Source of the DNA: a virus
Length of the DNA: 64,000 bases
Strand: one strand, 5' to 3'
IMG/VR virus record: IMGVR_UViG_3300037882_001770
Coordinates: 186,001-250,000 of that record
How positions within the stretch are numbered: the stretch's first letter is position 1; every line of letters starts with the position of its first letter. Shown here in pieces: positions 34,520 to 41,549 of the stretch. The notes under the pieces are model-generated. The model was not told the DNA's origin. It worked only from the letters and a program-made list of their open reading frames with translations, and did no database searches. The translations under genes were made by a program, and so were the position numbers.

Positions 34520-34766
34520 AGAAACAGGACCATTATTAAAAAGTCCCATGGACTACATGCGTGATAAGGACAGTTTTCGTCATGCACAAGAAATTGCCAA
34601 ACCGTTTGGTGTGCTAGAACAGGTATTAGATTGGTGCAAAGAAGAACTAGTTGGCGAATGGCGCTGGCAGTTAATTGAAGTTAGTAGCGATCGTAAACCA
34701 GGCCGTTATTGTTTTTTCTTTGATTCGGAACGCGATTGCCTGGCATTTACAATGAAATGGTCTTAG
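34503..34766 (+). CDS. Small protein of the 'F-x-xKW' tail family (87 aa)
   Basis: The start is set at the ATG at 34503 (MTLLRRETGPLLKSPMDYM). A TTG 12 nt earlier is also possible. Ends 'YCFFFDSERDCLAFTMKWS', matching the shared tail motif. The helical middle 'FRHAQEIAKPFGVLEQVLDW' is present only in this copy. Confidence 0.58.
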   Translation: MTLLRRETGPLLKSPMDYMRDKDSFRHAQEIAKPFGVLEQVLDWCKEELVGEWRWQLIEVSSDRKPGRYCFFFDSERDCLAFTMKWS

Positions 34767-34767
34767 G

Positions 34768-34796
34768 TTGACCAACAATATTCTTTTTAGTATAAT
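34768..34796 (+). promoter_or_regulatory. Sigma70-like promoter
   Basis: GGTTGACC, 17-bp spacer, TATAAT, then AGCAGTATAGTAATTAA before the ATG at 34827. Confidence 0.72.
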
Positions 34797-34826
34797 AGCA
34801 GTATAGTAATTAATTGTGAGATTCTG

Positions 34827-35180
34827 ATGAAAAACTATCGTTTTTTTGGTGACGAAGCAGAGGTGCTTGGTAATCGTTTAGATCAAGCCCGTGAGCGTTT
34901 AGCCAACTCAAAAACTGCTTGGTCAAAAAATTATTGGTTACAGACTCTAGAACGATTGCTGTTACAATGGCGGCACCTTCCTATACTACATGATAGTGAC
35001 GCCCTGGTAACTATTATTCCGCGGTGGACCGTGAGTTATGATTTTTATGAAAAAGGCAACGACGTTGGATACAATGGCATTACTGATCGAGCTTACAACA
35101 AGGTATTCAGAGACAATGTGGATCTAGATGCCAGTTGGGAAAATCATCGAGCACAACGACTGGCCCGGGCACAATTCTAA
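34827..35180 (+). CDS. Hypothetical protein (117 aa)
   Basis: Begins MKNYRFFGDEAEVLGNRLDQ, helical with two beta strands (VTIIPRWTVSYDFYE). First of four coupled small genes (34.8-35.9 kb). Unknown. Confidence 0.56.
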   Translation: MKNYRFFGDEAEVLGNRLDQARERLANSKTAWSKNYWLQTLERLLLQWRHLPILHDSDALVTIIPRWTVSYDFYEKGNDVGYNGITDRAYNKVFRDNVDLDASWENHRAQRLARAQF

Positions 35181-35347
35181 TGGCAATAGTTTATACAGAC
35201 GGCCGTTCCAGATTCTTTTATGTAGTAGAACGCTATAAGATTGATCAAACAGACTGGATACGTTATACTAATTCTGTTGGTGAAGAATTTGCTTGCCTAG
35301 AAGAAGCATTTAATTTTAGATTTCAACCAGTGGAGAATGAATCATGA
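35180..35347 (+). CDS. Hypothetical protein (55 aa)
   Basis: The start is set at the TAATG ATG (MAIVYTDGRSRFFYVVERYK). Ends 'LEEAFNFRFQPVENES', faintly like the tail family but without the KW end. Unknown. Confidence 0.52.
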   Translation: MAIVYTDGRSRFFYVVERYKIDQTDWIRYTNSVGEEFACLEEAFNFRFQPVENES

Positions 35348-35538
35348 TGAGCGAAGATCGTTTGATGGTAGCAGAAGCAGTGTTGGCAGGCCAGATTCCG
35401 GAGTATCATTTGACCCAAGATGAAATTGACGAACTGTTTGAAATTGCATGCGATGCTGCAACTGACAAATTGATGTACGAAGCCGAACAGCGTGGTTGTT
35501 CAGTATTCGACGGAGTTGAAGGCGATACAGTGCAATGA
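35344..35538 (+). CDS. Hypothetical acidic protein (64 aa)
   Basis: MMSEDRLMVAEAVLAGQIPE then 'LTQDEIDELFEIACDAATDK'. Two helices; could be a mimic or binding adaptor. ATGA overlaps. Start may be the second Met. Confidence 0.52.
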   Translation: MMSEDRLMVAEAVLAGQIPEYHLTQDEIDELFEIACDAATDKLMYEAEQRGCSVFDGVEGDTVQ

Positions 35539-35864
35539 CACATCAGTTTGTGGTCATGTGGGATTGCAATGGTCTTGAGTATGTGGGCGATATCACCGAG
35601 GAACAGGGCCGAAAAACCTGGGCCACACTCAAAGGTGAGGAATATCGCGGCATGCCCAATCTGTTACATCTACGACTCAGAGCACAAGCAAACTATCAAA
35701 GAAATTATGAGATTTATTTTGTGGATGCAGTCGAAGGAATTACCACGGAAGATATCTGTAGCATGTTTGAGGCTGATCCTCAAACCGCCGCCGAAACTGT
35801 TAGACGTTTGGGACAGGTGTTTTACAGTAACCGGATCGACATATCAGATCGGGTTATAGTATAA
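35535..35864 (+). CDS. Hypothetical protein (109 aa)
   Basis: MTHQFVVMWDCNGLEYVGDI then 'LLHLRLRAQANYQRNYEIYFVDA'. Alpha/beta, acidic. Last gene before the long non-coding region. Unknown. Confidence 0.55.
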   Translation: MTHQFVVMWDCNGLEYVGDITEEQGRKTWATLKGEEYRGMPNLLHLRLRAQANYQRNYEIYFVDAVEGITTEDICSMFEADPQTAAETVRRLGQVFYSNRIDISDRVIV

Positions 35865-35865
35865 G

Positions 35866-36112
35866 TTTTTCGAAGCTGAGTGATATCGGCTAGTGTGACC
35901 CGCACGATAAGTGAAATAATCAATCACGGGTGGTCCCAGTCTAACCTAACTGGCGCTGGCAATGCGTAACGGGCCCTGTAGTGAGCGGGTGAGGACTAGC
36001 TTGTTTCTCTGCTGAATCCGATGGGATAACCAGAGGCAACATAAACCGAATGTTGCAAAGTATAGGGTATAATTGACCGCCTGGGGCTGCAGAGCATTGT
36101 GGTATGTAGAGG
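35866..36112 (+). ncRNA. Candidate structured non-coding RNA (strand inferred)
   Basis: A 247-nt stretch without a gene. Several stems fold from it: GCTAGT (35889-35894) with ACTAGC (35995-36000) closes a domain that contains ACCCG...CGGGT and GTGA...TCAC; CTCTG-ctga-ATCC-gatg-GGAT-aac-CAGAG (36007-36035); and a perfect 7-bp hairpin GCAACAT/ATGTTGC (36036-36056). No tRNA, tmRNA, RNase P or known riboswitch signature recognised. A TATAGT -10-like box lies at 35855-35860. No terminator is obvious. Confidence 0.4.
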
Positions 36113-36141
36113 TTGACATTTCTTAAAGATTCCAGTATAAT
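36113..36141 (+). promoter_or_regulatory. Sigma70-like promoter of the DGQHR/methyltransferase operon
   Basis: GGTTGACA, 17-bp spacer, TATAAT. Predicted start near 36148. Confidence 0.75.
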
Positions 36142-36150
36142 TGTCAAATG

Positions 36151-36209
36151 CTAGCCGATTTAAACTAAAGAAGTCGGCGGCTAGTTATTAACTGACAGTC
36201 TCAGGACTG
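36151..36209 (+). promoter_or_regulatory. Structured 5' leader (two hairpins) of the operon
   Basis: The transcript begins with a CTAGCC...GGCTAG stem (36151-36184, inner CGA/TCG) and then CAGTC-TCAG-GACTG (36196-36209) close to the AAAGGATG ribosome site of the 36228 gene. The placement suggests translational or stability control. Confidence 0.5.
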
Positions 36210-36227
36210 CTATGAAAGGATGTAAAC

Positions 36228-37292
36228 ATGGTACAGCGTCTTACACGTAAACTTACCGATGTGGCCTCGGAAGTTGAAAAGCAAATCAAGGCCCACTACA
36301 ATATCACGCAAAAAATACTAGATAGTTTTCGTGAGCAAGCTCAAGCAAAACACACTCTAGGATATAACTTTCCTGAATCAAAAATGGTTGCCATTGATGA
36401 TCTCTGGATTGATTACGAAGTTCAACGAGATGTGCTACACAAACATATTATCAGTATTATGAAAAATTGGGATCCAAGAATTTGTAGCCCAGTTTCAGCT
36501 TGCAAACTAACAGACCGCGAGCGGTGCGATACATACGACGGCCAGCATCGAACCATCTCTGCGGCAATCCTAGGCTATACAGAAATCCCAGGTGCAGTAG
36601 TTCATACCAACGACCCAAACTTTGCCAGTCTAGCATTTGAACAACTCAACGACACAGGTGTCAAACGTTTGGGTCCAGGCGACTTGCATCGCAATGCCTT
36701 GGTGCGTTATAAAAATGGTAGTCACGAACTTCGCAATGTTCGTGCTCGCATCTTGCAAGATCAGTTTGATAACTTGCAAATTGACCTGCAAGACAAAGGT
36801 GCTAGGTCCAGCGATAACCTACGCGGCGATCACGACTACTTTTTTAGTCATTTTAAATATGCCTACAAGGCTATTGATATTGACGAATCCGGCAAGGTGT
36901 TGTGTGCTGTGTTGGATGCTATAAAAACAGTATTTCCTTTGCAGGAAGAAGTTGATCAAGGTGTGTTTATTGGCCTAGTTGAATTGCAACGATTAACCAA
37001 TACTAATCCACGTAATCAACTACCCACGGATTGGATGAAAACCTTGTTGGAATCTGTTAAATCTACTTTTAAAAGCAGTCATTTGATTCATGCCAAAGCA
37101 AAGATTCAATGGGAACACAGCCATCCAGGTGCAGGTTGGGTCGCTCCTACTGCTATGAGTAACTTCATGCGTGAGATTCATCTACGCAATGGTGGCAAAT
37201 TGAATCTTCCTTATCACGGTGAGGGTGCCAAGGTTGGTATTGTGGATGGTAATGTCGCTCCGGGACTATTTCCACAGGGAGCCGAACAATGA
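36228..37292 (+). CDS. DGQHR/ParB-Srx-like domain protein (354 aa)
   Basis: The motif 'CDTYDGQHRTISAAILGYTEIPGAVV' (about residues 103-128) is the DGQHR signature shared by ParB/sulfiredoxin-like nucleotide- and DNA-binding domains and by DndB-type proteins. The preceding 'IDDLWIDYEVQRDVLHKHI' is the usual beta-helix lead-in. The C-terminal 200 residues are helical and unassigned. First gene of a five-gene overlapping operon ending in a DNA methyltransferase, so a DNA-related role (nucleotide hydrolysis or modification control) is likely. Confidence 0.75.
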   Translation: MVQRLTRKLTDVASEVEKQIKAHYNITQKILDSFREQAQAKHTLGYNFPESKMVAIDDLWIDYEVQRDVLHKHIISIMKNWDPRICSPVSACKLTDRERCDTYDGQHRTISAAILGYTEIPGAVVHTNDPNFASLAFEQLNDTGVKRLGPGDLHRNALVRYKNGSHELRNVRARILQDQFDNLQIDLQDKGARSSDNLRGDHDYFFSHFKYAYKAIDIDESGKVLCAVLDAIKTVFPLQEEVDQGVFIGLVELQRLTNTNPRNQLPTDWMKTLLESVKSTFKSSHLIHAKAKIQWEHSHPGAGWVAPTAMSNFMREIHLRNGGKLNLPYHGEGAKVGIVDGNVAPGLFPQGAEQ

Positions 37293-37771
37293 ATCCTACC
37301 ATCACAATCAACCTGGCAGATATTTGGGACTATACAGAAATTCCACACATCATGCGAAATCACATGATTGCTGAGTATGGCTATGCTTTTAGACGTGGTA
37401 ACATGATTCTCAAGTACGGATTAAGTGCCGACAACTCTAGAATTTACGGCGAACGTATCTATCGTCAATCCGGCAATTTACCAGGATGGAGAAAACTGCT
37501 GGGCGGCCCCAGTGGTAGCGACATGGCAGATATTGCTCGTGAGTTTGAACAAATATACGGTCTGGAGTTGAATAGAAAAGATGTGTCTATTGATGTTTAC
37601 CAGATGCCCAATGCCTCTGCTTGTGCTGAGTTCGAACGCAAACTGATCACCGATTATATATGGACTCACGAAGGATCAGCACCACTGGGTAACAAAGATT
37701 TTGAGACCTTGCTGGAAGAGCGCAAGTATCGTAATACCCGTATGTTGTCTACTATCATAGAGTTTATCTAA
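37289..37771 (+). CDS. Possible GIY-YIG-like nuclease domain (160 aa)
   Basis: 'YGYAFRRGNMILKYGLSAD' could be a degenerate version of the 'GYVY.....iyKiG.s' start of the GIY-YIG fold. Later elements 'CAEFERKLITDYIW' (Glu) and 'APLGNKDF' (Asn) fit the metal-binding Glu and conserved Asn. The classical GIY/YIG tyrosines are not clear, so the assignment is weak. ATGA overlap with the DGQHR gene. Confidence 0.45.
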   Translation: MNPTITINLADIWDYTEIPHIMRNHMIAEYGYAFRRGNMILKYGLSADNSRIYGERIYRQSGNLPGWRKLLGGPSGSDMADIAREFEQIYGLELNRKDVSIDVYQMPNASACAEFERKLITDYIWTHEGSAPLGNKDFETLLEERKYRNTRMLSTIIEFI

Positions 37772-37773
37772 CC

Positions 37774-38331
37774 ATGCTTAAAGAATCTCTAGATACGTTT
37801 GTTGCACCCAACTACGGTAAGACTCAGCGCAGTCCCGAAACTTATCAAGCGGTAGCTCAACATTGTCGCCAGCACTTGATTCACTTGGTTACCGAATATC
37901 ATCTTGTAAATAATAATCAACAATTATTACGAGAAATTCGTAACGATATGGATTATTACCTACGACGATATCACGAATACTGTATCCAACAACGTGATGG
38001 TATGAAAGCGCACTACTATGAAATTGGCGCCGACGATGACTGTGACTTTGAACACTTGATACCAGCAGCTCGAATTCGTGATCTGCTGTTATTTGGGATC
38101 ATCACTGTAGAGCAAGCTCTTAATGCTCCTACTGTAAGATTGAGTCGCGCTAAACACATGGCGCTCAAAGATGCTGGTTGGGCCAGTAAAACTCCCGACA
38201 TGTGGTTACCGTTCCGTCGATACACTCAGGTATTTGCCGCAAACTTTCAAACGCATGACGGGGTAGCAATAGATACAGAAACATGGACATTAGAAAAACA
38301 TTTTGATTATTTTAAACATTTGGTGTTATAA
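37774..38331 (+). CDS. Hypothetical protein of the methyltransferase operon (185 aa)
   Basis: All-helical protein: N-terminal 'ETYQAVAQHCRQHLIHLVTE', acidic patch 'GADDDCDFEHLIPAARIRDLLLFG', C-terminal Trp-rich region. No family recognised. Between 37289 and 38331, coupled to both. Confidence 0.55.
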   Translation: MLKESLDTFVAPNYGKTQRSPETYQAVAQHCRQHLIHLVTEYHLVNNNQQLLREIRNDMDYYLRRYHEYCIQQRDGMKAHYYEIGADDDCDFEHLIPAARIRDLLLFGIITVEQALNAPTVRLSRAKHMALKDAGWASKTPDMWLPFRRYTQVFAANFQTHDGVAIDTETWTLEKHFDYFKHLVL

Positions 38332-38777
38332 TGAGTGAAATTACTTTTAAACGATTTCCTGAAAGCAAGCAAGAACAGATCAGACAGTTTGTGGCCTATG
38401 CACAGATGTGTGGCTTGTCGGGCAAGGACATTCGCAGCATCGGTGACAAGCTGGATCGGCAACGCAAGGTCAGCGAGCGGCAGGCCAACATGGAAATCGT
38501 TAAAGGCTTTGAGTGTTTAAGCATTGGGGATGATGCCAAGAAATACGATAAAAAATATCAACTCAACCAACGTTTCAAACTCAAAACTGCTAACGGCGCT
38601 TACAACTTTGTTTACAACTGGGGTGGTTATACGGTCACCAGTTTAAAAACTAAAAAAACTGTAAGCCACAAGACTGACATCCATGCTTATGAACTTCCGG
38701 TTAGAAACTATGATGAAGTCGCTCGTTATGCAACCTTGTTGGATATTGCATTTGGTAAATTGAAACTGAATTTTTAA
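38331..38777 (+). CDS. Hypothetical protein of the methyltransferase operon (148 aa)
   Basis: Basic protein. A helical N-terminus (EQIRQFVAYAQMCGLSGKDI; 'GDKLDRQRKVSERQAN') resembles a small DNA-binding helical domain. The C-terminus is beta-rich (AYNFVYNWGGYTVTSLKTKK). Exact 1-nt overlaps (TAATG) both sides. Unknown. Confidence 0.55.
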   Translation: MSEITFKRFPESKQEQIRQFVAYAQMCGLSGKDIRSIGDKLDRQRKVSERQANMEIVKGFECLSIGDDAKKYDKKYQLNQRFKLKTANGAYNFVYNWGGYTVTSLKTKKTVSHKTDIHAYELPVRNYDEVARYATLLDIAFGKLKLNF

Positions 38778-39925
38778 TGATTGAACAATACTATCAACAG
38801 CTATGTCAGGAGTGGGGATATACGCCCACCGCCGATGTATGCACAGGTTACGAATCGGTTATGCCTAGATTGCGAGCACTTGGCAAAGAAGCATGGAACC
38901 GAGCCGACGAAGCGGGGAAGCAATCGATTCAGGATGAAGTATTTAATATCTATCGCAGTGTGGGCGTAGTTCCTATTACCTACTACAATCTGGACGGGTG
39001 TCGTGCTCAAGTCAATGAACTAGTAACCAAGACAAAGTCAGTTAAGAATCATCAGTTAGGAGTGGGCAACAACGAAGGCTTGGCATTTGGTCGGTTTTGG
39101 TTTCCTAACATGCAAGATGCCAAATGGAACGACAACGCCACAGTGAGTATTCGGGCTAGATTTAATCACGACAGCAAACTCAAACGAGCAATCAAGTTGG
39201 CCTATGTACATCGCGACGAAGGTGAGGACACAGTAATACCCAAAAATATTCGCCGTGCATTGGAGCTGGTCAATGGTGGGACCATACAAAACTTCAAACC
39301 TATGAATGCTCGTGCTGTTTGGGAACATATCTGCCCAGTATTTCGTGGCAACGTATTAGACTTTAGTTCGGGATATGGTGGTCGTATGTTTGGAGCAATG
39401 ACTAGTAATCTACGATATCATTACACAGGATTAGATCCAAATACCAGGACATTTCAAGGACTCAATGCACTGGGTGAATTACTTACAGATCAAAATTTAG
39501 GGGCAGGTTATTCTATGCACTGTATTCCCAGTGAGGAATTTGATCCAGACCCTGGCTTCTACGATGCGGCATTCTCTAGTCCACCTTATTTTAATTTAGA
39601 AACCTACACCGATGAACCAACACAATGTATGAATCGTTATACTACATTAGACGAATGGTTTGATGGATATGTAGTTGAAACTATACACATGACTCACAAG
39701 GCATTATGTCAGGGCGGTATGTATGCTGTAAACATTGCTGACTACAAGAACGGAAAGCAAGATTTTAAGATTGTAAACCACTGGATTGAACTAGCCGAAG
39801 CGACTGGATTCAGGCACGTCGAAACAATAGATATGATACTAAATGTTCGCCCAGGAGTTGGCAACAACAAGTTGGAAAAAGCCTACAAAAGCGAAGGCAT
39901 CTATATTTTCCAAAAAAAATCATAA
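38777..39925 (+). CDS. DNA methyltransferase (SPPY-type, 382 aa)
   Basis: SAM-binding motif I is 'NVLDFSSGYGGRMFGAM', and the catalytic motif IV is 'AAFSSPPYFNLETY' (SPPY, the usual (D/N/S)PP(Y/F) of amino-methylating DNA methyltransferases). A 'GLDPNT' acidic motif lies between them. The N-terminal 150 residues may recognise the target. Likely N6-adenine or N4-cytosine methylation of DNA. Last gene of the operon. Confidence 0.8.
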   Translation: MIEQYYQQLCQEWGYTPTADVCTGYESVMPRLRALGKEAWNRADEAGKQSIQDEVFNIYRSVGVVPITYYNLDGCRAQVNELVTKTKSVKNHQLGVGNNEGLAFGRFWFPNMQDAKWNDNATVSIRARFNHDSKLKRAIKLAYVHRDEGEDTVIPKNIRRALELVNGGTIQNFKPMNARAVWEHICPVFRGNVLDFSSGYGGRMFGAMTSNLRYHYTGLDPNTRTFQGLNALGELLTDQNLGAGYSMHCIPSEEFDPDPGFYDAAFSSPPYFNLETYTDEPTQCMNRYTTLDEWFDGYVVETIHMTHKALCQGGMYAVNIADYKNGKQDFKIVNHWIELAEATGFRHVETIDMILNVRPGVGNNKLEKAYKSEGIYIFQKKS

Positions 39926-39967
39926 AAATATATTCGCAAGCCCATAGGCACAATCTATTAAAAACTG

Positions 39968-39996
39968 TTGACAATAGTATTAAATAAACATATACT
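39968..39996 (+). promoter_or_regulatory. Sigma70-like promoter for rubredoxin gene
   Basis: TTGACA, 17-bp spacer, TATACT. A late-like ATTAAATA occurs inside the spacer at 39979-39986. Confidence 0.6.
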
Positions 39997-40036
39997 ATTA
40001 ATCAGTAGTTGTAACAATATTCAAAAGGAAATCTAA

Positions 40037-40180
40037 ATGGAACAATATGTATGTGGAGTATGTGGCCACGTTCACAATGAGGCCGTCGAAGGTGTGTTTG
40101 CAGAACTTAGCGACAACTTTCTTTGCCCTGAGTGCGGGTGCTACAAAGATGAGTACGCAGTACAAGAACTAGCAGTATAA
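40037..40180 (+). CDS. Rubredoxin-like protein (47 aa)
   Basis: Short iron-only electron carrier: 'YVCGVCGHVHNEAVEGVFAEL' then 'FLCPECGCYKDEY', giving C6-x2-C9 and C30-x2-C33, as in rubredoxin, although the loop between them is shorter than the usual ~52-54-aa proteins. RBS AAAAGGAAAT. Next to a rubrerythrin that lacks its own rubredoxin domain, so the two probably form an electron-transfer pair. Confidence 0.82.
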   Translation: MEQYVCGVCGHVHNEAVEGVFAELSDNFLCPECGCYKDEYAVQELAV

Positions 40181-40182
40181 GG

Positions 40183-40211
40183 TCGACACAGTGAGTAAAT
40201 CACTGTATAAT
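40183..40211 (+). promoter_or_regulatory. Sigma70-like promoter of rubrerythrin gene with operator-like dyad
   Basis: TCGACA, 17-bp spacer, TATAAT. The spacer is filled by a perfect palindrome ACAGTGA-GTAAA-TCACTGT (40188-40206), ideally placed for a repressor to block RNA polymerase. Confidence 0.6.
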
Positions 40212-40237
40212 TGTTTTTTTATAAAGGAGAAGTAAAG

Positions 40238-40678
40238 ATGGCAAAATCAGTAAAAGGTACCAAAACAGAACACGCATTGAAAGATGCGTTTGCAGGTGAA
40301 AGCAAAGCCAACCGCCGTTATTTGTATTTCGCAAACATGGCTGACGTAGCAGGCGCACCAGATGTTGCGGCAGTATTCCGTTCCACCGCTGAAGGCGAAA
40401 CAGGTCATGCACACGGCCATATGGAGTACTTGATCACAGGTGGTGCAGGCGATCCTGAAACAGGTCTTCCAGCTGGTTCAGTCAAAGAAGCTTTAGAAAG
40501 TGCTATCGCAGGCGAGACACACGAGTACACCGACATGTACCCAGGCATGGCTAAGACAGCCCGCGACGAAGGCTTTGACGAAATCGCTGACTGGTTTGAG
40601 ACTTTGGCTAAGGCTGAGCGTAGCCACGCAAACAAGTTCACCAAGACTTTGGCGGCTCACTTAGAAGACATCAAGTAA
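40238..40678 (+). CDS. Rubrerythrin (di-iron peroxidase), without C-terminal rubredoxin domain
   Basis: 146 aa. The start is set at [20 protein letters not shown] behind AAAGGAGAAG. The four-helix bundle has both di-iron motif pairs: '[15 protein letters not shown]' and '[14 protein letters not shown]', then '[13 protein letters not shown]' and '[14 protein letters not shown]'. Rubrerythrins reduce H2O2 with electrons from rubredoxin. The usual C-terminal rubredoxin domain is missing and is supplied as a separate gene 57 bp upstream. Confidence 0.92.
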   Translation: MAKSVKGTKTEHALKDAFAGESKANRRYLYFANMADVAGAPDVAAVFRSTAEGETGHAHGHMEYLITGGAGDPETGLPAGSVKEALESAIAGETHEYTDMYPGMAKTARDEGFDEIADWFETLAKAERSHANKFTKTLAAHLEDIK

Positions 40679-40879
40679 TTGGAAACCAGAACAAGAACTC
40701 TTGTCAAGACAATGATCTACAGGTGCTGGGTCTTGCTCAGCACCTATGTGATGCTGTTGGTCACTGGTCAAAGTTTTGCTGAGGCTATTGTTCCTACTAT
40801 CATTATCAACTGTGTCTGGATGACGTCCTACTACCTGTATGACCGACTCTGGGCACACATTGCCTGGGGACGTGAATGA
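40679..40879 (+). CDS. DUF2061-like small membrane protein (66 aa)
   Basis: TTG start right after the rubrerythrin stop. 'METRTRTLVKTMIYRCWVLL', a Gly in the second helix, and the ending 'YYLYDRLWAHIAWGRE' match the DUF2061 pattern (R.rs..K...yR...; Y..yeR.W..i.WG). Two TM helices. Function unknown. Confidence 0.7.
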   Translation: METRTRTLVKTMIYRCWVLLSTYVMLLVTGQSFAEAIVPTIIINCVWMTSYYLYDRLWAHIAWGRE

Positions 40880-41185
40880 ATGCAAGTTGTCACCTGGTCT
40901 GATTGGCTTGAACGCCATATTCCCTACTACCAACAGCAGCAACAGCAAGACCAGTATGGCAATTATCCACCGGAAGCTGTGTTGATAATTGACCCCACAG
41001 ATCGCTATCAACGCTCAGTTCGTCATGGTTATATTGGCAGCACCTGGGAAGCTATGGACAATCTGATTGCGGCGTTAAACTATCGGTCCAAACCAATATT
41101 CTTGGATACTGACACACACCAACGCTGGTATTGGGGTTTTTGGTCACAAAACGATGCCCTGGCAGCTGTAATACGATTGTCATAA
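40880..41185 (+). CDS. Hypothetical protein, distant tail-family relative (101 aa)
   Basis: 'MQVVTWSDWLERHIPYYQQQ' with a Gln-rich loop (QQQQQQDQYG). Ends 'WYWGFWSQNDALAAVIRLS', similar to the aromatic-F...D-A tail but lacking the final KW. Unknown. Confidence 0.52.
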   Translation: MQVVTWSDWLERHIPYYQQQQQQDQYGNYPPEAVLIIDPTDRYQRSVRHGYIGSTWEAMDNLIAALNYRSKPIFLDTDTHQRWYWGFWSQNDALAAVIRLS

Positions 41186-41192
41186 AATAACC

Positions 41193-41200
41193 AGTAAATA
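41193..41200 (+). promoter_or_regulatory. T4-late-like octamer AGTAAATA before a short RNA
   Basis: Sits 6-8 nt ahead of the hairpin-rich segment 41208-41273, so it could drive a short late transcript. Confidence 0.35.
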
Positions 41201-41206
41201 ACTTAA

Positions 41207-41273
41207 CCGGACACAAGATAAGGTGATCGCTGGAGTCCGTAACCAGCACTAAAGAGCCCAGGCTCTTTTTTTA
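41207..41273 (+). ncRNA. Candidate small RNA with pseudoknot and terminator
   Basis: Between genes. CGGAC (41208-41212) can pair with GTCCG (41235-41239), and GCTGG (41229-41233) with CCAGC (41243-41247), which cross to form an H-type pseudoknot. A terminator AGAGC-CCAG-GCTCT + T7 follows. It might instead be a 3' UTR of the 40880 gene. Confidence 0.4.
41253..41273 (+). terminator. Intrinsic terminator
   Basis: AGAGC/GCTCT stem, loop CCAG, then a run of seven T. Confidence 0.72.
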
Positions 41274-41345
41274 TTGTCACAATTTTCTCCTTGATTTTTC
41301 ATATATACTTGTGTTACAGTTTTATTACTGAAGGAGGACAAGACT

Positions 41346-41504
41346 ATGAAACAAAGTAAATTGGTTCGTAAAGTGTATCAGGCCTGTATCGACCATGACG
41401 CTGAGAAACAGCAGGAACTTCGCAAGAAGGAATTTGCCAAGATCTTTAAGCACAAGTCCGCAGGCAAATCATTTGACACCAAGTGGACACTAGTAACGGT
41501 GTAA
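41346..41504 (+). CDS. Small basic hypothetical protein (52 aa)
   Basis: Frame MKQSKLVRKVYQACIDHDAE ... SFDTKWTLVTV behind a strong GAAGGAGGAC site. Lys-rich helix (KQQELRKKEFAKIFKHKSAG). A TATACT -10-like box at 41304-41309 lacks a clear -35. Unknown function; phage-conserved in style. Confidence 0.58.
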   Translation: MKQSKLVRKVYQACIDHDAEKQQELRKKEFAKIFKHKSAGKSFDTKWTLVTV

Positions 41505-41536
41505 CAAAAGTGTAATACTTTTTTCTCTGGCATTGC

Positions 41537-41544
41537 AGTAAATA
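41537..41544 (+). promoter_or_regulatory. T4-late-like octamer AGTAAATA
   Basis: Ends 5 nt before the ATG of the 41550 gene, which would give a nearly leaderless late mRNA. Similar spacing is seen at 50603-50610. Confidence 0.4.
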
Positions 41545-41549
41545 AGCAC

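Noticed and set aside
35866-36112. Considered tmRNA, RNase P RNA, group I intron
   Set aside because: Missing the conserved cores of each (e.g. no tRNA-like ends, no P4 core, no P/Q/R/S elements).
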